Shown: one piece after another, positions 27,297 through 37,055 of the stretch | Position numbering within the stretch: the stretch's first letter is position 1 | Layout: each line of letters starts with the position of its first letter | Assembly: GCA_965200795.1 (NCBI GenBank) | Contig: CBDAVB010000027.1 | Span: forward strand, 1 to 64,000 | Length of the DNA: 64,000 nucleotides | Direction of reading: 5' to 3' | DNA from: Parashewanella sp965200795 | GTDB taxonomy: Bacteria; Pseudomonadota; Gammaproteobacteria; Enterobacterales; Shewanellaceae | Made by a program: the position numbers and the translations under genes | The notes under the pieces: model-generated | Told to the model about the DNA's origin: nothing | Database searches by the model: none | Seen by the model: only the letters and a program-made list of their open reading frames with translations

Positions 27297-27998
27297 TTGA
27301 ATAAAAGCCTTTTAACTAACGTGATTGCCGCGATTGCGGTTGTTGTCGGTTATGTGGCAAACCAGCCGTTAGTCTGGTCTGTGGGTGTTTTTGCTTTATC
27401 CGGTGCAATAACAAACTGGCTGGCGGTTTATATGCTGTTTGAAAAAGTGCCCGGATTATACGGCTCCGGCGTGGTTCCCGCTCGTTTTGAGGAATTTAAA
27501 GCCGGGATAAAACACTTAGTGATGGAGCAGTTTTTCACCCGGGAAAATATCGAGCGTTTCGTAGGCGGCAATGCTTCCGGTTCGGAATTAGATTTATCTC
27601 CCGTAGTGAAAAAAATCGATCTTTCACCTTCTTTTGACGCTTTACTTAAGACGGTTGAAAACTCTTCTTTTGGCGGCATGTTAGCGATGCTTGGTGGCAC
27701 GGAAGCATTAATGCCTTTGAAAGAGCCATTCATCGAGAAACTGCGAGACTCTTTGGCAGACGTTTCTGAAAGTGAGACATTCAAGCAATTAGCGGCTGAG
27801 GAACTGGAACAACCGCAAAACCTGACAAATATCCGTGAGCAAGTTGAATCGATTGTTGCGCAGCGTTTGAATGAATTAACGCCGCGGTTAGTTAAAGAAA
27901 TTGTTCAGGAAATGATACAACGCCACCTCGGCTGGCTGGTGGTATGGGGCGGTGTTTTTGGTGGTGTAATCGGGCTGGCCGCGGGTTTGGTTTCCTGA
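27297..27998 (+). CDS. DUF445 family membrane protein
   Basis: About 233 residues. I place the start at TTG 27297 because GGAGA lies eight bases upstream and the family-like N-terminus NKSLLTNVIAAIAVVVGYVA follows; the frame is open to a TTG at 27264. One N-terminal hydrophobic segment (VIAAIAVVVGYVA) and a second (SVGVFALSGAITNWLAVYML) precede the DUF445 signature FEKVPGLYGSGVVPARFEEF. A long helical region follows, then a C-terminal membrane segment (GWLVVWGGVFGGVIGLAAGL). Function unknown for the family. It sits divergent to panP, an arrangement I associate with Vibrio-type genomes. Confidence 0.82.
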   Translation: MNKSLLTNVIAAIAVVVGYVANQPLVWSVGVFALSGAITNWLAVYMLFEKVPGLYGSGVVPARFEEFKAGIKHLVMEQFFTRENIERFVGGNASGSELDLSPVVKKIDLSPSFDALLKTVENSSFGGMLAMLGGTEALMPLKEPFIEKLRDSLADVSESETFKQLAAEELEQPQNLTNIREQVESIVAQRLNELTPRLVKEIVQEMIQRHLGWLVVWGGVFGGVIGLAAGLVS

Positions 27999-28318
27999 GG
28001 ATTTTCTGCTTCTGAGGGCTTTTGGGAAGCGACAATCAAACCGATAAAGGTAGAGCCGGCCAAAATTACGTCTGTATCTGAGCTGAATTTGTCCTTTTCC
28101 GGGAACGCGAATGATCCGAATTCGCTATTTCCCGGTTCGCTTAAGTCACGCACAACCATGACGTTAACAACTTCATGTGAAAGGGTTTCCTGACATAAAA
28201 AACCTCTGATAATCGTAACTCTTCGATTGTGGTCGAGGTAACCGGCTTTTCTGAGTGACGACAGACTGGTTTCTTCGCCGTTCATGCAGTAGTTAAACGC
28301 ATCTAAGATCAGTCGCAC
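27905..28318 (-). CDS. Possible hypothetical protein, weakly supported
   Basis: A 137-codon frame with a GTG start (28318) whose last ~31 codons lie antisense to the end of the DUF445 gene. The non-overlapping part has protein-like composition (AFNYCMNGEETSLSSLRKAG, ETLSHEVVNVMVVRDL, DTDVILAGSTFIGLIVASQK), and the region would otherwise be an empty 500 bp. The low-complexity proline-rich tail comes from the overlap. There is no clear ribosome-binding site and no recognised family. It may be a decayed gene that has run into its neighbour. Confidence 0.3.
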   Translation of the reverse strand: MRLILDAFNYCMNGEETSLSSLRKAGYLDHNRRVTIIRGFLCQETLSHEVVNVMVVRDLSEPGNSEFGSFAFPEKDKFSSDTDVILAGSTFIGLIVASQKPSEAENPQETKPAASPITPPKTPPHTTSQPRWRCIIS

Positions 28319-28465
28319 GAACCTTGTACGTGTGCGAGCGAGGCCTTGACCTAAAAAACTCAGTTGTCCGCTTAAAATTGTTGTAACTCATTTTAATTTT
28401 TTGAAAAGCAAAACATTTTTTATTCAATTGAAGAGTGAATGGATATACGCTCACAAGCTTTTCAT

Positions 28466-28503
28466 CCGGCATGACTTTATTTAAAATCATGCCGGTCATT
28501 TTT
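28466..28503. terminator. Hairpin downstream of sdaA
   Basis: CCGGCATGA (28466-28474) pairs with TCATGCCGG (28487-28495). On the plus strand it is followed by TCATTTTT; on the sdaA (minus) side there is no T-run. It lies 15 bp past the sdaA stop and may serve both directions. Confidence 0.6.
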
Positions 28504-28510
28504 ACTGAAT

Positions 28511-29887
28511 TTAACACTCAACAATATTAACCGCTAATCCACCTTGAGCGGTTTCTTTGTACTTGCTGCGCATATCCATGCCTGTATCCATCATGGTTTT
28601 GATAACTTTATCTAACGTTACTTTACCGTTGCTGTCGCCTTTCATCGCCATACGAGAAGCATTAATCGCTTTCATCGCGCCCATCGCATTGCGCTCGATA
28701 CACGGCACTTGAACTAAGCCGCCGACAGGATCACAGGTTAATCCCAGGTTATGCTCCATACCAATTTCAGCGGCATTTTCCACCTGCTCGATTGTACCGC
28801 CCATAATTTCAGTTAAGGCACCGGCGGCCATGGAGCAGGCTACACCCACCTCACCCTGACAGCCGACCTCAGCGCCTGAAATAGAAGCATTCTTCTTGTA
28901 AAGAATACCGATAGCGGCGGCCGTAAGCAGAAAGCGTGACGCGACCTCAGCATCGACTTTTTCAACAAACGTATCGTAATAACAAAGTACAGCAGGAATA
29001 ATGCCCGCGGCGCCATTGGTCGGTGCTGTAACGACACGGTCACCGGCGGCGTTTTGCTCATTGACGGATAGTGCGAATAAATCGACCCAATCGATGGCTT
29101 TTAGCGGGTCGTTACAGGACTTTCCTTCCGCTTTAAGCCGGCGATATAGCGCGGGAGCACGGCGTCTTAACTTTAATCCGCCCGGCAGTAACCCCTCTTT
29201 AGCGTAACCTCGCTCGATGCAGGTTTTCATGGTTTGCCAGATATGCCAGAGCTGTTCTTTGACGTCCTTTTCTGAAGCGAGGCTTAACTCATTCGCCAGC
29301 ATCAATGAAGAGATGGATAAACCGTTCTCTTTGCACATCTCAAGCAGCTCCTGACCTGTGTGAAAATCGTACGGCGCGGAATGAATCTGAGCCGCCGGTG
29401 ACGCGTCCTGTTGCTCAATTTCGTCTTCATCAAGAATAAAGCCGCCGCCGACAGAGTAGTAAGTTCTCTCATAAACACATCCGCCATTGATTAAGGCATA
29501 AAGTGTCATGGCGTTAGCATGCGCCGGTAAACTTTTAGTCCGGTGATAGGTGATGCCATGCTCACGGGTAAAGTTAACTTTTCTGCCATCCTCTAAAGTC
29601 AGCTTTTCATCGTCAGCGACTTGCTTGAGAACGGAGTCAATCCGGTCGGTATCAACGGTTTCAGGATCTTCTCCCATAAGCCCCAGAATAACGGCTTTAC
29701 CGGTTCCGTGGCCCTTGCCTGTTTGTCCTAGCGAGCCAAAAAGATCAGAGCGCAGCTCATCAATATCATTTAACAAGCCCTTACCGGCTAAACGCCGCAT
29801 AAAGAGTTTGCCCGCTTTCATAGGACCAACGGTGTGTGAGCTCGATGGCCCGATGCCAATCTTGAACATGTCGAAAACACTAATCAT
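28511..29887 (-). CDS. sdaA: L-serine ammonia-lyase (L-serine dehydratase)
   Basis: Deaminates L-serine to pyruvate and ammonia with an oxygen-labile 4Fe-4S cluster. 458 residues, single-chain form with beta and alpha domains. The N-terminal signature is SVFDMFKIGIGPSSSHTVGP. The cluster-binding cysteines lie in AEVGCQGEVGVACSMAAGAL and LTCDPVGGLVQVPCIERN, and the conserved VVTAPTNGAAGIIPAV loop is present. ATG 29887 has AAGG a short way upstream. It stands alone, with nagZ divergent across a 380-bp gap. Confidence 0.95.
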   Translation of the reverse strand: MISVFDMFKIGIGPSSSHTVGPMKAGKLFMRRLAGKGLLNDIDELRSDLFGSLGQTGKGHGTGKAVILGLMGEDPETVDTDRIDSVLKQVADDEKLTLEDGRKVNFTREHGITYHRTKSLPAHANAMTLYALINGGCVYERTYYSVGGGFILDEDEIEQQDASPAAQIHSAPYDFHTGQELLEMCKENGLSISSLMLANELSLASEKDVKEQLWHIWQTMKTCIERGYAKEGLLPGGLKLRRRAPALYRRLKAEGKSCNDPLKAIDWVDLFALSVNEQNAAGDRVVTAPTNGAAGIIPAVLCYYDTFVEKVDAEVASRFLLTAAAIGILYKKNASISGAEVGCQGEVGVACSMAAGALTEIMGGTIEQVENAAEIGMEHNLGLTCDPVGGLVQVPCIERNAMGAMKAINASRMAMKGDSNGKVTLDKVIKTMMDTGMDMRSKYKETAQGGLAVNIVEC

Positions 29888-30268
29888 ATCTGCAAGCCTT
29901 AGAGTAACTTTATTATTTTAGATTATACAAAGTTACAAAAATCGTTTAGAGCTTATGCTCTAAGTATTGCGTGAATTTAGCTGAAATAATATGCACTTTA
30001 ATGGATAGAGTACGATTTAAAGTGACTAAATTTGCGGCTAAATACAAACTTTAATCAGTAACTCTGCGTCAATTTTTAATTTTGCGGGCATTAGTATCAC
30101 ATAAAGATCACAAGTTATAACATTAGAATTTCTAATGACTGAGTCTGAGATAAGTATAACTTGTTTCTTCTCAGCCGAGAAATTATGCTTTCGGTGCGGG
30201 TTTAATTATTGCAATCCGAAACCGCATATGACTTAATGAGCCCGATTTTTTATAGCCGGAGTAGCTGC
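29888..30268. other. sdaA-nagZ divergent intergenic region
   Basis: 380 bp holding the promoters of both genes. Noted: AGATCACAAGTTATAA at about 30105-30120, which resembles a CRP half-site, and the perfect palindrome at 30121-30137. No coding sequence was seen. Confidence 0.45.
30121..30137. promoter_or_regulatory. Perfect 17-bp palindrome, possible operator
   Basis: CATTAGAATTTCTAATG is symmetric around one central base and lies about 130 bp before nagZ. The form suits a dimeric repressor site; the regulator is unknown. Confidence 0.4.
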
Positions 30269-31276
30269 GTGAGTTATTTAATGACGGATCTTGCTGGTGT
30301 CCAATTGACTCTGAAGGAGATTAAGCAGATTAAACATCCGATGGTTGGCGGTCTTATCTTATTTACCCGCAATTTCGAATCAAAAACTCAGTTAGTTGAA
30401 CTTGTTCGCTCAATTCGCACCGTAAAACCAGACTTACTTATTGCCGTTGATCATGAAGGCGGACGAGTACAGCGCTTCAGAGAGGGTTTTAGCCGGATCC
30501 CCGCGGCGGGATCATTATTACCTTCGGCAAAGGGAAATATCGAACAGGCAAAAAGCCGGGCTGAAGAGCTCGGCTATTTAATGGCTGTTGAGCTGATTGC
30601 TTGTGATATTGACTTAAGTTTTGCTCCGGTTTTAGATGTTGATGATCTCAGTGATGTTATCGGAAATCGAAGCTTTAGCGCTAAGGCTGAAGAAATTACC
30701 GAATTAGCGGGCGCTTTTATAAATGGTATGGCAGATGCCGGAATGGCTGCCGTGGGTAAGCATTTTCCCGGTCACGGCAGTGTGCGGGCAGACTCGCATG
30801 TTGCTATCCCTAAAGATTTACGCGGTAAACAGGCGATATTTGAAAAAGACATTGTGCCGTTCAAGTCATTAATCAAACAAGGTAAACTGCAAGGTATTAT
30901 GCCTGCCCATGTTATTTATCCTGAAGTTGATCCTAACCCCGCTGGTTTCTCGTCCTATTGGCTGCAACATGTGCTCAGAAGCGAGTTAGGGTTTGACGGC
31001 GTAATTTTCTCTGATGATTTGGGAATGGAAGGCGCGACTGTCGCGGGAAGTTTTGCGGACCGAGCTGACGCCGCGTTAACCGCCGGTTGCGATATGGTGC
31101 TGGTATGCAATAACCCTCAAGCTGTCGAAACTTTACTGGAAACTTATCAATGGCCGGAGCAAGCGCCATATAAATCAGCGCTTTCACTAAGAGTAAATTT
31201 TGAAGCGGCTCAAAAGGCGCTGGAGGATGAAAAAAGATGGGTTAGGGCGGCAAGAAATTGCCTCGAAATTCAGTAA
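30269..31276 (+). CDS. nagZ: Beta-N-acetylhexosaminidase NagZ
   Basis: Family GH3 cytoplasmic glycosidase that removes GlcNAc from anhydro-muropeptides during cell-wall recycling. In relatives its products influence AmpC beta-lactamase induction. I choose GTG 30269 (GGAG seven bases upstream); it aligns with the usual N-terminus MxPxxLDxxG and gives 335 residues. Seen: HPMVGGLILFTRNFES, IAVDHEGGRVQRFREGF, the catalytic loop GKHFPGHGSVRADSHVAIP with its His/Asp, MPAHVIYPEVD, and the nucleophile Asp in GVIFSDDLGMEGA. It is followed 344 bp later by ycfP, the order seen in Vibrio/Shewanella. Confidence 0.94.
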   Translation: MSYLMTDLAGVQLTLKEIKQIKHPMVGGLILFTRNFESKTQLVELVRSIRTVKPDLLIAVDHEGGRVQRFREGFSRIPAAGSLLPSAKGNIEQAKSRAEELGYLMAVELIACDIDLSFAPVLDVDDLSDVIGNRSFSAKAEEITELAGAFINGMADAGMAAVGKHFPGHGSVRADSHVAIPKDLRGKQAIFEKDIVPFKSLIKQGKLQGIMPAHVIYPEVDPNPAGFSSYWLQHVLRSELGFDGVIFSDDLGMEGATVAGSFADRADAALTAGCDMVLVCNNPQAVETLLETYQWPEQAPYKSALSLRVNFEAAQKALEDEKRWVRAARNCLEIQ

Positions 31277-31620
31277 GCTCTAGAAGACAAGCAAAGTTAT
31301 ATCTAAATTCAGCCTGATGAAAAAGAGTTGACTAAATAATCTCAGCGGATAGCAAATAAAGGCGTTAAGAAACTGTCCCAAATAACTTCCTGATTTGTTA
31401 CTGCTTCAATTAAGCTCAAAAATAAACGACAGCATAACAGGGTACTTAATATACATAATCGCCTTTGTCATTGTTTTCTGATTAATCATAGGTAAAAATT
31501 AAAAAATCTTAAAATTTCAGAACCTCTCACCGTGTCTTGAATAATTTGATACAGCTCATATTGTCAAATCACACTTTTTGCTAAATTGCGGGTACTTATA
31601 CATAGACAGAGTCTGTATTT
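31277..31620 (+). other. nagZ-ycfP spacer
   Basis: 344 bp, AT-rich, with no ORF or strong hairpin recognised. It presumably contains a ycfP promoter, because the usual tight nagZ-ycfP spacing is lost. Confidence 0.4.
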
Positions 31621-32160
31621 ATGATTTTGTATTTTCATGGGTTTGACGCCACAAGCCCGGGTAACTGTGAAAAAATAGCGCAACTTCAATTTATCGACAG
31701 TGATGTGAGGTTAATTACATACAGTACCTTGCATCCGAAGCACGATATGCAATTCATCTTAAATGAAGTTTCGAAGCAAAGAAGGTTATCGGATGACCAG
31801 TCGCCAATCATTGTCGGTGTAGGCCTGGGAGGTTACTGGGCTGAAAGAATAGGTTTTTTAACTGGTTTGAAATCTGTAATGATTAACCCGAATTTAACCC
31901 CTGAGAATAATATGGTCGGCAAAATAGACCGTCCCGAAGAGTACGCTGATATTGCCGGCAAATGCGTCCGCGGATTTCGCAGGAAGAATACTGAAAAAGC
32001 AATATGTATCTTATCGAGAAATGACGAAGTGTTAGATAATAACGCCACTGAAAAAGAGTTGTCTGACTATTATCAAATTGTGTGGGATGAGAAACAAACC
32101 CATAAATTTGCCTCTCTCGGCGCACATTTACGTATGATAAAAGAGTTCAAGGCGTCGTAG
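31621..32160 (+). CDS. ycfP: YcfP/UPF0227 family alpha/beta-hydrolase-like protein
   Basis: 179 residues, the family length. MILYFHGFDATSPGN is the oxyanion-side HGF motif. GVGLGGYWAERIGFL occupies the nucleophile elbow, where Leu replaces the usual Ser (G-L-G-G), as in E. coli YcfP as I remember it. Then come INPNLTPENNMVGKIDRPEEY, ICILSRNDEVLDN and the C-terminal DEKQTHKFASLGAHL with the conserved His. It is probably an esterase-fold protein without classical catalysis; its role is unknown. It ends 20 bp before a likely terminator. Confidence 0.9.
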   Translation: MILYFHGFDATSPGNCEKIAQLQFIDSDVRLITYSTLHPKHDMQFILNEVSKQRRLSDDQSPIIVGVGLGGYWAERIGFLTGLKSVMINPNLTPENNMVGKIDRPEEYADIAGKCVRGFRRKNTEKAICILSRNDEVLDNNATEKELSDYYQIVWDEKQTHKFASLGAHLRMIKEFKAS

Positions 32161-32180
32161 TTCCGGCGATGCTTTCAGAT

Positions 32181-32204
32181 AAGGCCTCATTTTGGGGTCT
32201 TTTT
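32181..32204 (+). terminator. Terminator after ycfP
   Basis: AAGGCC (32181-32186) can pair with GGTCTT (32195-32200, one G-U pair), directly followed by TTTT, 20 bp after the stop. Confidence 0.55.
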
Positions 32205-32364
32205 ACTTAAAGTACGAAAATTCCGACGTCGCTCTGTAAGCCTTGGCTATACCTTCAATTTGACGTTCACTTCGTAGATCATTTTCAAATTCTGCTATAG
32301 CTGCGAGAATGTTAAATAAAAGTCGTCCAGTTGAGGTACTTGTATCTATATTTAAAGATTTGTT
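32203..32364 (-). pseudogene. Fragment of a serine recombinase (resolvase/invertase)
   Basis: On the minus strand the frame reads SLNIDTSTSTGRLLFNILAA, IAEFENDLRSERQIEGIAK, the highly conserved C-terminal part of the resolvase catalytic domain (the helix E region). It then diverges into AYRATSEFSYFK and a stop at 32203-32205. The catalytic N-terminus with its Ser and the helix-turn-helix C-terminus are both missing. About 50 codons remain, wedged between ycfP and csiV. It is a trace of a transposon or plasmid resolvase. Confidence 0.72.
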
Positions 32365-32383
32365 TTAAAGATCGGGTACAGCA

Positions 32384-32420
32384 TAAAGTCAAAAGACCCC
32401 ATTTTCTTCGGGAGGTCTTT
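32384..32420 (-). terminator. Hairpin overlapping the csiV stop codon
   Basis: On the minus strand AAAGACC (coding) pairs with GGTCTTT, the second arm ending at the csiV stop, followed by TGACTTT. It lies at the end of the mfd-csiV transcript. Confidence 0.5.
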
Positions 32421-33486
32421 CCCCGGGCTGCTTCATTTTCCTGATTTGAATAAACATGCCCATCAGCGGATGATCGAAGTAATGGATTTCACCGCTTCTC
32501 ACGCGGCGATTTTGGATCATCGGAATAGAAAACAAGAAGTGTTCCGCTTTTTGAGCGTGATCGCCTTCAGCATTGCGGTTAAGCGGCGCTATGTCCTCAC
32601 CTTCGTCAAATTTGTGAACTAAAAGTCCTTGAGCCCGTAATCGCAGATCGGCTTGAATGTAAAGATAATGCTGTAAATAGATATTAAGTTTACCGTCCAG
32701 CTCCCAGACCGGTTTATGCACGGGCTCTGCTTGCGCTGTTTCATCTTCATGATTTTCATTGAGCTGATCAGTGACGGAAACCGATTCGGATGTGATTTGC
32801 TCTGAACGAACAACAGAATCTCTGGCCGCGTTCGGTTGTTTTGACACATCAATAGAGTCTGGTTCCGTTTCCCGGTTGATTTGCGTTTCAGATGTCTCTG
32901 GTGATTGTTTAACCGGAAAACCGTCAGGTTGATATTGATATCCGAAGTCCTGACCGGCGAACAGGTGAACCGCTTTTGAATTTCTTCTCGATAACATGGG
33001 TTGCTGCCAAGTCATATGAAGTAAATTACGCACACCGGCCTGACGTTCAACTTTTCTTATCAGGTTACGAAACTGACTTTGGGAATCAGCAAGCAAAGTA
33101 GGCCCGTCACCCTGATAGGCTGTGACGGGTTCCGGCTCACTGATATTAAACGGAATCATATCGGGATACCGCTTCTGAATGATGGGATCTGGCGCGATGC
33201 AGTCAGCGGTTAATGAACGACTGAGTTCATGAAGCTGAGTCACAGGATCTTCATTGCCGCAGGTGACCGCTGATCTTAAGGTATGTTCAGTAAGGGCAAT
33301 CGGGCTGATGAGATCAACATTACCCCGTAAAACAACAGGCTTGATCTGTTCCGCCCAGTGTTCTTTAGCCGCGGCATTTCTTTTAAAGATATACAACTCA
33401 ACTTCAAACCAGTGCCCGGGGTCGACGGCACGAGCTGAAAAAGTCGTAAATAGGGCAACTAAAGCAAGGCTGGTGGCACGTATCAC
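32389..33486 (-). CDS. csiV: CsiV family periplasmic protein
   Basis: CsiV (cell-shape integrity, Vibrio) is a peptidoglycan-binding periplasmic activator in the LpoA/PBP1A pathway. 365 residues with a signal peptide (IRATSLALVALFTTFSARA, cut near residue 20). The family start follows: VDPGHWFEVELYIFKRN. The C-terminal family block is LDGKLNIYLQHYLYIQADLR ... FDHPLMGMFIQIRKMKQPGE. The middle (~200-270) is polar and low complexity. The GTG start overlaps the mfd stop (GTGA), indicating translational coupling. The mfd-csiV order is seen in Vibrio and related genera. Confidence 0.85.
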   Translation of the reverse strand: MIRATSLALVALFTTFSARAVDPGHWFEVELYIFKRNAAAKEHWAEQIKPVVLRGNVDLISPIALTEHTLRSAVTCGNEDPVTQLHELSRSLTADCIAPDPIIQKRYPDMIPFNISEPEPVTAYQGDGPTLLADSQSQFRNLIRKVERQAGVRNLLHMTWQQPMLSRRNSKAVHLFAGQDFGYQYQPDGFPVKQSPETSETQINRETEPDSIDVSKQPNAARDSVVRSEQITSESVSVTDQLNENHEDETAQAEPVHKPVWELDGKLNIYLQHYLYIQADLRLRAQGLLVHKFDEGEDIAPLNRNAEGDHAQKAEHFLFSIPMIQNRRVRSGEIHYFDHPLMGMFIQIRKMKQPGERPPEENGVF

Positions 33487-36400
33487 TTATTATCTCCCGA
33501 TTGGTTTTCTGAAAGCTGTTTTAAAATGAGTTTGACTAATTTCAGTCGGTCCTCACTTGTCCGCGCAGGCAAAGCGAATCTTAACTTATTTGAGCCATCC
33601 ATTCGATAAATTTGTGGCTGAGATTGTAACAAGTCTATGATAAATTCAGGGTTTATACGATGGTCGTCAGCAAATTCAATACTGCCGCCTTTTGCGTTCA
33701 CATCCATTTTAACGACGCCGATATCGCTGGCCTGGCGTTTTAACCAAGTGACGTCCATTAAGTTTTTAGCCGGGGAGGGCAGTAAGCCGAATCTGTCGAT
33801 CAGTTCTACTTTCATTTCATCAATCGCCGCCTCGGTATCACAGCTGGCAATGCGTTTATAGAGTGACAAACGCATATTAACATCGGCGATGTAATCTTCA
33901 GGCAGTAATGCCGGAAGTCGAAAATCCATCTCGCAGTGTTTATTGATTACTTGTTCTAATGAGGGTTCTTTACCTTGCTTTAATGATTCTACCGCCGATT
34001 CAAGCAGATCCATGTAAAGCGTGAAGCCGATTTTGGTGATGTGACCACTTTGTTCCTCACCTAATAGTTCACCGGCGCCGCGGATTTCTAAATCCTGCGT
34101 CGCCAGCATAAAACCGGCGCCGAGATCTTCCAGTGCGCTGATCGCTTCTAAACGCTTTTTAGCGTCTCTGGTTAAGCGTTTCTGATTCGGCGTCATCATG
34201 TAAGCGTACGCCTGATGATGGGAGCGCCCGACCCGGCCGCGTAACTGATGCAACTGCGCCAGACCGAATTTATCCGCGCGGTCAATAATGATGGTGTTGG
34301 CCGTTGGGACATCAATACCCGTTTCGATGATGGTGGTACAAACCAGAACGTTAAATCGCTGGTGATAAAAGTCTGACATCACCTTTTCAAGATCACGCTC
34401 ACGCATCTGCCCGTGCGCCGTAACGACTCTGGACTCAGGTACCAGCTCTTGAATGTCAGCGGCGCATTTCTCAATAGTTTCGACATTGTTATGCAAAAAG
34501 TAAACCTGACCGCCACGGAAAATTTCACGCTGAATTGCTTCTTTCACCGTGGCCTCATCGTACTCCCGGACAAAGATTTTCACAGACAATCGCTTGGCCG
34601 GCGCAGTAGCGATAATCGATAAATCCCGCATGCCTGACATCGCCATATTCAGGGTTCTTGGAATCGGTGTCGCTGTTAATGTCAGGATATCGACATTGGC
34701 TCGCAGCGATTTAATTTTTTCTTTTTGGCGGACACCGAAACGGTGCTCCTCGTCAATGACCAGCAGACCCAGCTGTTCAAATTTAACGTCAGCGTTCAGC
34801 AATTTATGCGTACCGATCACCACATCAACTTTACCGGCCGCTAAATCATCAAGCACTTGCTGCTGTTGTTTAGCGGTTTTAAAGCGGGACAAGACTTCAA
34901 TTCTGAATGGCCAGTCAGCAAACCTGTCCTTAAAGTTTTCATAATGCTGCTGAGCGAGCAGGGTAGTCGGCACTAACACGACGGCTTGTTTACCGTCATT
35001 CACCGCGACAAATACCGCTCGCATGGCGACTTCGGTTTTACCGAAGCCCACATCACCGCACACTAATCTATCCATAGCGACTGGAGAGCACATATCCGTG
35101 ACTACGGCGTTTATCGCGGTTTCTTGATCCGCGGTTTCCTCAAACGCGAACTCTTGTGCGAACTTAGCGTATTCCTGATGTTCAAGCTTACAGGCTTCAC
35201 CCGGGCGGGCCTGACGGAGAGCGAAGACATCCAGCAACTCAGCCGCCACATCCCGGATACGTTCAATGGCTTTTTTCTTAGCTTTCGCCCAGGTTTCATT
35301 ACCCAGTTTATTCAGGGAAGGATTGTCCTCATTACCTCCGCTGTAGCGGCTGATCAGATGCAGCGAACCGACAGGAACGTAAAGTTTATCACCTGAAGCA
35401 TACTCCAGCATCAGATATTCAGCGTTAATGCCGCCGGTATCCAGCGTTTCCAGACCCTGATACAAACCTATACCATGATTTAAATGAACGACAGGATGAC
35501 CCACTTTAAGCTCAGCCAGATTTTTAATTAAAGTCTCACCGCTGATTTGTCTTTGTTTTTCATGACGGCGCCGCTGACTGATTTTACGCCCGAACAGCTC
35601 CGTTTCGCAGATGACAGCAATGTCTGATTTACCATCGTTTAAAATGGCGCCGTGACTCAGTGGCGCGACCACAATCCCCGATGAGTCATCAGACGCGATG
35701 AAGTCATTCAAATGCGTAAAACGATTTGGCTTTACGCCGATTTGTTGTAATAGTTCGACAAGCGCCTCACGGTGACCTTCTGATTCCGCGACAAATAATG
35801 TTCGCTCTGATGTTTTTAAAAATTCATTAAGGTTAGCTAACGGCTGCTTTAGCTTATGGTTAGCCGCGATATCGGGGAACAGCTTAGTTTCAGCCTGATG
35901 ATGTTTTTTAGTCTCAGACTGTTCATCAAACTGGTAACGCGGCATAGGTTTAAATGCCGAAAAAACCTCTTCGGTTAACAGATATAACTCAGTCGGCTTT
36001 AACAGCGGCCGGCGGATATCAACATTGCGATTTCAAAGCGCTGCCCGATATCAATCAGATACTTCCTGATTGCGGATTCAATATCGCCGATGGTTATCAA
36101 TAAGCTGTCATCATTCAGATAGTCAAATAACGTCTCGCAATTATCAAAAAACAGCGGCAGGTAATTTTCAATGCCGGCCGGCATCACTTTTTTACTGACT
36201 TGCTGATAAATTGACCCGGCTGCGCCGCTGGCTTTTTCAAAGCGATTTCGGTAATTCCCGCGGAAAGTCTCTATTGCTGAATCGTCAGTAGGAAACTCTT
36301 TCGCCGGCAGCATCCTCACCGACTCAATTTCAGCTTCCGAGCGTTGAGTTTCAGGATTGAAATAGCGGATTGATTCAACTTCATCATCAAACAGCTCGAT

Positions 36401-36964
36401 TCTCAGCGGCTTTTCAGAGCCTGTGGGATAAATATCAATAATAGAGCCGCGAACCGCGAATTCACCATGCTCGTAAACTTGCTCTACGGCATGGTAGCCT
36501 GTATCAATAAGCTGACCGCGAACCGAAGCTAAGTCGTAATCATCGCCTTTATTCAAAATGAGCACGTTGTCAGTGATGAACTTTTGCGGCGGCAGTTTTA
36601 CCAGCAAGGTGCTGACGGGGACAATAATGACTTTGTTCCTTTTCTCTGTCAGATGATGCAGGGTTTCTAAACGTTGCGCGACCAGATCCTGATGCGGTGA
36701 AAAATTATCATAAGGTAAGGTTTCCCTGTCGGGAAACAAGGCGACAGAGTGTTTTGAATCGCTGAGTAAATAATTAAGCTCAGCTTCAAGGTTTAAAGCG
36801 GCGGGCGTATCGTGAGTGACAATCAGCATCGTGCCTTTATGTCGGACCGCGATGTTCTTGAGCGTCAGCGCCTGAACTAAACGAGTCGGCGCATTGATGT
36901 ATTGGATTTTATTATTTTGTCTTGAATCGATAGCCGGCGGCTGAAAAACAGAAAAAGAAACCAT
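33483..36964 (-). pseudogene. mfd: Transcription-repair coupling factor, frameshifted
   Basis: Mfd displaces stalled RNA polymerase and recruits UvrA. The two frames (36964-35999, 321 residues, and 35945-33483, 820 residues) together match a ~1,150-residue Mfd. The N-terminal UvrB-like module has LFPDRETLPYDNFSPHQDLV. At 36031-36033 the coding strand has TTTGAAATCGC; one more A (TTTGAAAATCGC) would give RFENRNVDIRRPLLKPTELY and join the second frame. The rest is intact: RNAP-binding domain (LKVGHPVVHLNHGIGLYQGL), Walker A VCGDVGFGKTEVAMRA, DEEH in LLVIDEEHRFGVRQKE, TATPIPRTL, and QLRGRVGRS. The cause is either a true loss or a sequencing error. Confidence 0.85.
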
Positions 36965-37055
36965 AAGAGTGTAATAACGTCATCACTTTAAAATCTGGCG
37001 GGTATTGTATACCCGTGATGAATCAAGTTGCAATTTCCGCAGACAAGATACTGAT

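Noticed and set aside
28293..28517. Minus-strand ORF of 74 codons just after sdaA
   Set aside because: It overlaps the sdaA end and the hairpin, has no ribosome-binding site and no protein-like features.
34413..34944. Plus-strand ORFs within mfd
   Set aside because: Antisense to conserved helicase motifs; composition Ser/Arg-rich as typical for shadows.
33483..35945. Treating 33483-35945 and 35999-36964 as two independent helicase genes
   Set aside because: Together they match one Mfd from end to end, and a single added base joins them.
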